Below, in pieces: positions 55,411 through 64,000 of a stretch of 64,000 nucleotides of DNA. Origin of the DNA: Tetrapyrgos nigripes (lineage: Eukaryota; Basidiomycota; Agaricomycetes; Agaricales; Campanellaceae). The notes under the pieces were generated by a model. That model ran no database searches. It saw only the letters and a program-made list of their open reading frames with translations, and was not told the origin of the DNA. The DNA lies in the NCBI GenBank assembly GCA_013368315.1, contig JAACJM010000104.1:186001-250000 (forward strand), read 5' to 3'. Both the position numbers and the translations under genes were made by a program. Numbering within the stretch: the first letter of the stretch is position 1; each line of letters starts with the position of its first letter.

Positions 55411-58400
55411 GGCAACAGCGACCACGAGCTAAGCGATGTGTCCTTCGCTCTGGAAACTTGACAGGGACCTCAGGGAGGGCTGTCTGCAGCTCTGGGTCGA
55501 GGTCCCGAGGCGAATGACACAGGAACGCCCGAGCAAGACGTGGGTGTCTGCTCACTGCTGGCAACAGCGACAGCGAGCCGAGCAATGTGTCATTCGCTCT
55601 GAAAACTTGACAGGGACTTCAGGGAGGGATGTCTGCAGCTCTGGGTCGAGGTCCCGAGGCGAATGACGCAGGAACGCCCGAGCAAGACGTGGGTGTCTGC
55701 TCACCGCTGGCAACAGCGACCGCGAGCCGAGCAATGTGTCATTCGCTCTGGAAACTTGACAGGGACCTCAGGGAGGGATGTCTGCAGCTCTGGGTCGAGG
55801 TCCCGAGGCGAATGACACAGGAACGCCCGAGCAAGACGTGGGTGTCTGCTCACCGCTGGCAACAGCGACCGCGAGCCAAGCAGTGTGTCATTCGCTCTGG
55901 AAACTTGACAGGGACCTCAGGGAGGGATGTCTGCAGCTCTGGGTCGAGGTCCCGAGGTGAATGACACAGGAACGCCCGAGCAAGACGTGGGTGTCTGCTC
56001 ACCGCTGGCAACAGCGACCGCGAGCCGAGCAATGTGTCATTCGCTCTGGAAACTTGACAGGGACCTCAGGGAGGGCTGTCTGCAGCTCTGGGTCGAGGTC
56101 CCGAGGCGAATGACACAGGAACGCCCGAGCAAGACGTGGGTGTCTGCTCACCGCTGGCAACAGCGACCGCGAGCCGAGCAATGTGTCATTCGCTCTGGAA
56201 ACTTGACAGGGACCTCAGGGAGGGCTGTCTGCAGCTCTGGGTCGAGGTCCCGAGGCGAATGACACAGGAACGCCCGAGCAAGACATGGGTGTCTGCTCAC
56301 TGCTGGCAACAGCGACAGCGAGCCGAGCGATGTGTCATTCGCTCTGAAAACTTGACAGGGACTTCAGGGAGGGATGTCTGCAGCTCTGGGTCGAGGTCCC
56401 GAGGCGAATGACGCAGGAACGCCTGAGCAAGACGTGGGTGTCTGCTCACCGCTGGCAACAGCGACCGCGAGCCGAGCAATGTGTCATTCGCTCTGGAAAC
56501 TTGACAGGGACCTCAAGGAGGGATGTCTGCAGCTCTGGGTCGAGGTCCTGAGGCGAATGACACAGGAACGCCCGAGCAAGACGTGGGTGTCGCTCACCGC
56601 TGGCAACAGCGACCGCGAGCCAAGCGATGTGTCATTCGCTCTGAAAACTTGACAGGGACCTCAGGGAGGGCTGTCTGCAGCTCTGGGTCGAGGTTCCGAG
56701 GCCAATGACACAGGAACGCCCGAGCAAGACGTGGGTGTCTGCTCACCGCTGGCAACAGCGACCGCGAGCCGAGCAATGTGTCATTCGCTCTGGAAACTTG
56801 ACAGGGACCTCAGGGAGGGCTGTCTGCAGCTCTGGGTCGAGGTCCCGAGGCGAATGACACAGGAACGCCCGAGCAAGACGTGGGTGTCTGCTCACCGCTG
56901 GCAACAGCGACCGCGAGCCAGGCAGTGTGTCATTCGCTCTGGAAACTTGACAGGGACCTCAGGGAGGGCTGTCTGCAGCTCTGGGTCGAGGTCCCGAGGC
57001 GAATGACACAGGAACGCCCGAGCAAGACGTGGGTGTCTGCTCACCGCTGGCAACAGCGACCACGAGCCGAGCAATGTGTCATTCGCTCTGGAAACTTGAC
57101 AGGGACCTCAGGGAGGGATGTCTGCAGCTCTGGGTCGAGGTCCCGAGGCGAATGACACAGGAACGCCCGAGCAAGACGTGGGTGTCTGCTCACCGCTGGC
57201 AACAGCGACCGCGAGCTGAGCGATGTGTCATTCGCTCTGGAAACTTGACAGGGACCTCAGGGAGGGATGTCTGCAGCTCTGGGTCGAGGTCCCGAGGCGA
57301 ATGACACAGGAACGCCCGAGCAAGACGTGGGTGTCTGCTCACCGCTGGCAACAGCGACCGCGAGCCAAGCGATGTGTCATTCGCTCTGAAAACTTGACAG
57401 GGACCTCAGGGAGGGCTGTCTGCAGCTCTGGGTCGAGGTCCCGAGGCGAATGACGCAGGAACGCCCGAGCAAGACGTGGGTGTCTGCTCACTGCTGGCAA
57501 CAGCGACCGCGAGCCGAGCAATGTGTCATTCGCTCTGGAAACTTGACAGGGACCTCAGGGAGGGCTGTCTGCAGCTCTGGGTCGAGGTCCCAAGGCGAAT
57601 GACACAGGAACGCCCGAGCAAGACGTGGGTGTCTGCTCACCGCTGGCAACAGCGACCGCGAGCCAAGCGATGTGTCATTCGCTCTGAAAACTTGACAGGG
57701 ACCTCAGGGAGGGCTGTCTGCAGCTCTGGGTCGAGGTTCCGAGGCGAATGACACAGGAACGCCCGAGCAAGACGTGGGTGTCTGCTCACCCCTGGCAACA
57801 GCGACCGCGAGCCGAGCAATGTGTCATTCGCTCTGGAAACTTGACAGGGACCTCAGGGAGGGCTGTCTGCAGCTCTGGGTCGAGGTCCCGAGGCGAATGA
57901 CACAGGAACGCCCGAGCAAGACGTGGGTGTCTGCTCACCGCTGGCAACAGCGACCGCGAGCCAGGCAGTGTGTCATTCGCTCTGGAAACTTGACAGGGAC
58001 CTCAGGGAGGGATGTCTGCAGCTCTGGGTCGAGGTCCCGAGGCGAATGACACAGGAACGCCCGAGCAAGACGTGGGTGTCTGCTCACCGCTGGCAACAGC
58101 GACCGCGAGCCAAGCAGTGTGTCATTCGCTCTGGAAACTTGACAGGGACCTCAGGGAGGGATGTCTGCAGCTCTGGGTCGAGGTCCCGAGGCGAATGACA
58201 CAGGAACGCCCGAGCAAGACGTGGGTGTCTGCTCACCGCTGGCAACAGCGACCGCGAGCCGAGCAATGTGTCATTCGCTCTGGAAACTTGACAGGGACCT
58301 CAGGGAGGGCTGTCTGCAGCTCTGGGTCGAGGTCCCGAGGCGAATGACACAGGAACGCCCGAGCAAGACGTGGGTGTCTGCTCACCGCTGGCAACAGCGA

Positions 58401-60870
58401 CCGCGAGCCAGGCAGTGTGTCATTCGCTCTGGAAACTTGACAGGGACCTCAGGGAGGGCTGTCTGCAGCTCTGGGTCGAGGTTCCGAGGCGAATGACACA
58501 GGAACGCCCGAGCAAGACGTGGGTGTCTGCTCACCGCTGGCAACAGCGACCGCGAGCCAAGCAGTGTGTCATTCGCTCTGAAAACTTGACAGGGACCTCA
58601 GGGAGGGATCTCTGCAGCTCTGGGTCGAGGTCCCGAGGCGAATGACACAGGAACGCCCGAGCAAGACGTGGGTGTCTGCTCACCGCTGGCAACAGCGACC
58701 GCGAGCCGAGCAATGTGTCATTCGCTCTGGAAACTTGACAGGGACCTCAGGGAGGGCTGTCTGCAGCTCCGGGTCGAGGTCCCGAGGCGAATGACACAGG
58801 AACGCCCGAGCAAGACGTGGGTGTCTGCTCACCGCTGGCAACAGCGACCGCGAGCCAGGCAGTGTGTCATTCGCTCTGGAAACTTGACAGGGACCTCAGG
58901 GAGGGCTGTCTGCAGCTCTGGGTCGAGGTCCCGAGGCGAATGACACAGGAACGCCCGAGCAAGACGTGGGTGTCTGCTCACCGCTGGCAACAGCGACCGC
59001 GAGCCAAGCAGTGTGTCATTCGCTCTGGAAACTTGACAGGGACCTCAGGGAGGGATGTCTGCAGCTCTGGGTCGAGGTCCCGAGGCGAATGACACAGGAA
59101 CGCCCGAGCAAGACGTGGGTGTCTGCTCACCGCTGGCAACAGCGACTGCGAGCCGAGCAATGTGTCATTCGCTCTGGAAACTTGACAGGGACCTCAGGGA
59201 GGGCTGTCTGCAGCTCTGGGTCGAGGTTCCGAGGCGAATGACACAGGAACGCCCGAGCAAGACGTGGGTGTCTGCTCACCGCTGGCAACAGCGACCGCGA
59301 GCCAGGCAGTGTGTCATTCGCTCTGGAAACTTGACAGGGACCTCAGGGAGGGCTGTCTGCAGCTCTGGGTCGAGGTTCCGAGGCGAATGACACAGGAACG
59401 CCCGAGCAAGACGTGGGTGTCTGCTCACCGCTGGCAACAGCGACCGCGAGCCAAGCAGTGTGTCATTCGCTCTGAAAACTTGACAGGGACCTCAGGGAGG
59501 GATCTCTGCAGCTCTGGGTCGAGGTCCCGAGGCGAATGACACAGGAACGCCCGAGCAAGACGTGGGTGTCTGCTCACCGCTGGCAACAGCGACCGCGAGC
59601 CGAGCAATGTGTCATTCGCTCTGGAAACTTGACAGGGACCTCAGGGAGGGCTGTCTGCAGCTCCGGGTCGAGGTCCCGAGGCGAATGACACAGGAACGCC
59701 CGAGCAAGACGTGGGTGTCTGCTCACCGCTGGCAACAGCGACCGCGAGCCAGGCAGTGTGTCATTCGCTCTGGAAACTTGACAGGGACCTCAGGGAGGGC
59801 TGTCTGCAGCTCTGGGTCGAGGTCCCGAGGCGAATGACACAGGAACGCCCGAGCAAGACGTGGGTGTCTGCTCACCGCTGGCAACAGCGACCGCGAGCCA
59901 AGCAGTGTGTCATTCGCTCTGGAAACTTGACAGGGACCTCAGGGAGGGATGTCTGCAGCTCTGGGTCGAGGTCCCGAGGCGAATGACACAGGAACGCCCG
60001 AGCAAGACGTGGGTGTCTGCTCACCGCTGGCAACAGCGACTGCGAGCCGAGCAATGTGTCATTCGCTCTGGAAACTTGACAGGGACCTCAGGGAGGGCTG
60101 TCTGCAGCTCTGGGTCGAGGTTCCGAGGCGAATGACACAGGAACGCCCGAGCAAGACGTGGGTGTCTGCTCACCGCTGGCAACAGCGACCGCGAGCCAGG
60201 CAGTGTGTCATTCGCTCTGGAAACTTGACAGGGACCTCAGGGAGGGCTGTCTGCAGCTCTGGGTCGAGGTTCCGAGGCGAATGACACAGGAACGCCCGAG
60301 CAAGACGTGGGTGTCTGCTCACCGCTGGCAACAGCGACCGCGAGCCAAGCAGTGTGTCATTCGCTCTGAAAACTTGACAGGGACCTCAGGGAGGGATCTC
60401 TGCAGCTCTGGGTCGAGGTCCCGAGGCGAATGACACAGGAACGCCCGAGCAAGACGTGGGTGTCTGCTCACCGCTGGCAACAGCGACCGCGAGCCGAGCA
60501 ATGTGTCATTCGCTCTGGAAACTTGACAGGGACCTCAGGGAGGGCTGTCTGCAGCTCCGGGTCGAGGTCCCGAGGCGAATGACACAGGAACGCCCGAGCA
60601 AGACGTGGGTGTCTGCTCACCGCTGGCAACAGCGACCGCGAGCCAGGCAGTGTGTCATTCGCTCTGGAAACTTGACAGGGACCTCAGGGAGGGATGTCTG
60701 CAGCTCTGGGTCGAGGTCCCGAGGCGAATGACACAGGAACGCCCGAGCAAGACGTGGGTGTCTGCTCACCGCTGGCAACAGCGACCGCGAGCCAAGCGAT
60801 GTGTCATTCGCTCTGAAAACTTGACAGGGACCTCAGGGAGGGATGTCTGCAGCTCTGGGTCGAGTTTTCG
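55411..60870. repeat. 149-base satellite, block 2, with 894-base hexameric higher-order repeat
   Basis: About 36 units of 149 bases are nearly identical. From roughly 57.9 to 60.65 kb, diagnostic variants recur every 894 bases (six units): GGGATCTCTGCAG near 58606, 59500 and 60394; CAGCTCCGGGTCG near 58763, 59657 and 60551; CAGCGACTGCGAG near 59142 and 60036. A shorter five-unit offset (745 bases) links variants near 55565 and 56310. One unit at 56589 has a two-base deletion (GTGTCGCTC). CpG sites are intact. The unit length is close to a nucleosome core. Open frames here are artefacts. Confidence 0.93.
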
Positions 60871-61190
60871 AGGCGAGTGACACGCAGACGGCTGCGGGAG
60901 GCCCAAGGTCTGCTGGCCGCTGGGGCTCGCGACGGCGACAGCACGCCGAGCGCTGGGGGTCTGGCCCCGAAAAGCAGACGGGGACCTCGGGGGGCGGGGC
61001 GGGCACGTTTCCAGTGCAGGACCCGAAGGGCCGCGGCGAGAGACGAGGTGGCCAGACCCCAGACAGCGGTCGGGGCTCGGGACGGCGACGGCGAGCTCAG
61101 ACGGCTGTCATTCGACGAGCGGGGGGCGGATCCGGAACGGGGGCGACGAGGGCTACGGGAGGGCGTGGGACGCAGGTCGAATGACAGAGG
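60871..61190. repeat. GC-rich diverged satellite units at the array edge
   Basis: About two units are recognisable (GCTGGGGCTCGCGACGGCGA for the CAACAGCGACCGCGAG part, GACGGGGACCTCGGGGGGCG for the GACAGGGACCTCAGGG part). Unlike the proximal edge, divergence here raises GC and keeps CpG. Confidence 0.65.
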
Positions 61191-62440
61191 TCGGCCAACA
61201 GACCCTCTGTTGGGTAGAAAATATAGGTAGGTATTTGGAGGACCGTTGGAGATCGTGACGGTGGAGGAGCTGAGAGGGAGGCCAAACGCAAGCAGATCGT
61301 AGCAGAGCTGGAGTAGAAGGCAATCCAAAAGTAAAAAGGCTTTTGAGCCTCACCGGCGTAGTAACGGGAGCCTTGACGCGAGAGTCGGGGATGGCACCAT
61401 TTGAAAGAGCGGTTATTAGTATCAAAATAGAATACTGAATGTCATTTCAGACTCACCTGGGCTTGAAATCTGAGCAAATTACATGATACCACCTGGCGCG
61501 GGTCAGCTCACAGCGAGAACGGTAAGGAACAAAGACCCGGGAGCTTCATAATCAAATTCTACGCCCTTTAAAATGGATGATGACGCCCGGACAGCGAGGA
61601 CACCCAGCCAGAACAACGTACAAGTTGAGGTGAAGCTGATTTCGGGAAGACCGGTTGAAGGTAGTGGAGACGGTGTAGCAGAGAGAAAGAAGAGTCGAAA
61701 AACATGAAGAGCCTATAGTAGTATCAAAATAGAATACTGAACGGGACTTAGAGACTCACCTGCGCGTTAATCCAAATAGAATACTTAGTACCACGGAGCG
61801 CGGGTCGGCTCACAGCGAGAATGGCAAGAAATGGCGGGTGCGAGCCACATCGATCATGGATCACGGCCCACCCATCACAACAAATCTCCTGATGAGAAGC
61901 TGGGCCGTCCCCATCCCCATTGCATTGACCCGTTGGCGCATCTGTTGGAATAACTGGGAGAAAAGGCTATCAATAAAAACATATTAGTTAACCAACTGCG
62001 ACGCACCTGAAACTCGACCCTAACCCGCATTATCCAGCTCAGACGGGCACAATCAGCCCCCTACTCCGAACCGACCTACAACCGACCCGCTTACCTACAA
62101 ATACTTGGTCAATGGCTTGGGGAAATGACTAAAGGGATATTAAGACTGGACTTGCGGGCATTTGAGGCGGGGGAGACTCGGAAGCACAGTTGGGTGCAAA
62201 GATGATGGCGGTTGAGAAAGAGGCGGTTCAGAAAGAGTTGGTGACGTGGCTGTCACATTTCCAGTGTAATTACAGAGGGGTTGGCGGACGACAGAATATG
62301 AGTGGAATGGGATAAGTCTGGGGTGGTTTAGAGTCGGTTTAACGAGTAGAATTCGAATATATATAAATCAAAGGGAACACACCTAGTATTCCAAAGTTAT
62401 AGCCCATTCAAAAATCCCAAAACCGGAAAACAGCCTATAT
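61191..62440. repeat. Spacer with a 300-base direct repeat
   Basis: A block at 61413-61540 (AGTATCAAAATAGAATACTG, GACTCACCTG, CGCGGGTCAGCTCACAGCGAG) recurs at 61717-61830 with small changes. The rest has no supportable gene. Short GAGAAAGA and CGACCC words are scattered without order. Confidence 0.6.
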
Positions 62441-63075
62441 CGTATCCGGCCGGCGTCCGACGGCTTCGATTTCAACGCCATCATGTTTGGGGGGTTGAAT
62501 AACCCCAGAATCGAGCCCAGGATGATCCAATTTGAACGAGAGGGTGAGGAAGAGTGAAGTTTGTAAGGGAGAGGAGGAGCGGGTACCGATATTCAGTCCG
62601 GAAGGGGTTGGGCGACTTCGAAACCATTACCATCAGATTCGGAGGGTTCAATAACCATAGAATACAGTCCAGGATGAAGGAATTTGGGTTCTGGGTCGAG
62701 GAGGAGTGGAGGTGGTATGGGGGGAAGAGGGGGGATGGCGGGCAACGGAATATCAATGGATTTGAGGAAGTCGGGGGCGCTATATGGTCGGTTTAATGAG
62801 ACAAATACGACTATAAAAAAATCAGAGCGAACGGACCTCCCGTTCAAAAGTTACACCCAATCTAAACACCCAAAAACCACAAAATGCGCCATATTGAATC
62901 CGGACGGGGTTGGGCAGCTTCAAAAGCATTACCATCGGATTCTGGGAGCTGAATAACGTCAGAAACGAGTCTTGAATAAAGGATTTAGGCGGGAGGGTGA
63001 GTCGGAGTGGAGGTGGTATGGGGGAAAGAGGGGGAATGGCGGGTAACAGAATATCAATAGATTTCGGCAAGTCGT
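62441..63075. repeat. Imperfect tandem repeat of about 300 bases
   Basis: Two main units share ACCATTACCATC.GATTC, GAGTGGAGGTGGTATGGGGG, GGGAATGGCGGGTAACA and ATATCAATAGATTT. A partial third unit begins at 62478 (GGGGGGTTGAATAACC). Frames of 80-90 codons on both strands follow the repeat and have no family likeness. Confidence 0.65.
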
Positions 63076-63089
63076 GGGTGTGGACTCAC

Positions 63090-63345
63090 ATCTGAGCATC
63101 TAAGACATTTATGGATCCGAGTGTACAAGACATCGGCACATCAACACGTCTAAGACTTCCATGGATCCGAGTGTACAAGACATCGGCACATCAACACGTC
63201 CAAGACGTCCACGCATCCGAGTGTCAAAGTGTCCAAGACACTTGCAAGAAATTCCCCAAATCTTTTTAACAGCCATTGGTACATCCGAGCGTCCAAGACG
63301 TTCACACATCTGAGTGTCCAAGACACTTGCAAGAAATTCTTAGTA
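63090..63345. repeat. Tandem GTGTACAAGACATCGGCACA and GTCCAAGACG words
   Basis: Units with GGATCCGAGTGTACAAGACA and TCGGCACATCAACACGTC repeat at a 57-58-base period near 63112-63220, followed by shorter GTCCAAGACACTTGCAAGAA units at 63227 and 63317. No coding role is visible. Confidence 0.7.
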
Positions 63346-63419
63346 CATTATTTTCTGTGTATGATCTCATATACACGTTGAACCATAGGGGCAGAGATTG
63401 CACACATGTACTGTGTTTG

Positions 63420-63975
63420 CGCAGCGTCCAGGACGCTAGCACTACCAGAGCTCTCATTAGGCACGTATTTCTTAGGCTTACTAGAGGTACGTAGCGTCCA
63501 CAATGCTGCACAGCTGGTTCATACATGTCACTTGGATCACTCACACAGCGTCGCGGACGCTGTGCGAGTGGTTTGTGTACCATGAAGACATGTATATGCA
63601 CTTGGATCACTTGTGTAGCGTCGTGGACGCTACGATGTGATACGAGTGGCACAATGGCCATTGTGGCCCTCTCCCTTGGGCATTAGACACTATGTAGGCT
63701 AGCGTCCTGGACGTCCTGGATGCTACGGATGATATTTTGTAGTATGTAACATGGTCCTATATATATATGTCGGATATTTGGGACACCGAATAGACAATGA
63801 TATAGATATATAGGGTGATTCCATAGCGTCCCGGACGCTATGCACAGCGTTTGGAATACTTAGTGCTACAAGGCACATATGTACTCACACCGTAACCACT
63901 TAATAAGTCCCTTGCCTACCATCCAATGTCCAGAGCCATCCCATAGCGTCCAGGACGCTATGGTCATGCACATTC
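63420..63975. repeat. Series of AGCGTC-N-GACGCT palindromes with varying stems
   Basis: Palindromes sit at about 63546-63564 (ACAGCGTCGCGGACGCTGT), 63617-63633 (TAGCGTCGTGGACGCTA), 63822-63842 (ATAGCGTCCCGGACGCTAT) and 63942-63962 (ATAGCGTCCAGGACGCTAT), plus half or imperfect copies near 63422, 63491 and 63700. The core is constant, but the outer pairs change together (ACA/TGT, TA/TA, CATA/TATG). Confidence 0.75.
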
Positions 63976-64000
63976 TAGTAGTCGGACACGCACAATAAGA

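Noticed and set aside
51606..60870. Dozens of 60-111 codon open frames on both strands across the 149-base satellite
   Set aside because: They repeat with the satellite period, which is not a multiple of three, so frames rotate between units. They have no introns, promoters or family likeness and arise because the unit has few stops.

Overview
The window reads as nuclear DNA of a filamentous fungus, most likely an Agaricomycete (mushroom-forming basidiomycete). Supporting signs are short (about 35-90 base) GT-AG introns with CTRAY-like branch sites, long stretches without genes, small cysteine-rich secreted proteins, transposase and helicase families typical of that group, and TTAGGG-type motifs. 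Nothing in it is bacterial: there are no operons, Shine-Dalgarno sites or CRISPR arrays. No rRNA or tRNA gene was found. The genus cannot be named from the sequence.

Layout. 1-14 kb is gene-poor and holds dispersed repeats, one CACTG-ended fold-back element (7004-7543), a decayed gag/LTR fragment (about 7.9-9.2 kb) and two small secreted-protein genes (2976-3344 and 12817-13183, minus strand). 14.9-18.8 kb holds a zinc-finger gene (minus) and a small divergent coiled-coil gene (plus). 20.2-23.5 kb holds a broken MULE-like transposase gene, flanked by inverted clusters of GTGTAAGT. 25.5-31.2 kb is one large seven-exon gene (minus). Its product joins zinc fingers, a tyrosine-recombinase-like block, a RecQ-type helicase and a Cys-rich C-terminal domain. 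The reconstructed exons keep one frame except for one extra base in an A13 run.

34-41 kb is a mosaic of tandem repeats: hairpin-forming arrays, TTGGTCGACCAA arrays, a C-rich 22-base minisatellite and a 340-base TATA-bearing duplication. 41.6-49.3 kb is rich in telomere-like TTAGGG motifs, several of them inside introns. It holds a small acidic-repeat gene and a multi-exon gene of about 1,150 residues with a ParB/Srx-like GHHR motif; tandem TATA-bearing repeats lie upstream of the latter. 50.2-61.2 kb is satellite DNA: a 50-base array, a 34-base array sharing the same GGGTACCC core, and about 50 copies of a 149-base satellite. The satellite has dimeric higher-order structure in one block and hexameric (894-base) structure in the other. 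61.2-64 kb has further repeats and a series of palindromes whose outer stems covary.

How it may fit together. The recombinase-helicase gene and the 14.9-17.2 kb zinc-finger gene look like relatives: they share the N-terminal finger style and the C-terminal Cys domain, but the second lacks the enzymatic middle. They could be a mobile-element enzyme and a derived regulator. The satellite and hairpin half looks subtelomeric or centromeric. Functional links are inferred; only gene structures, motifs and repeats were read directly.
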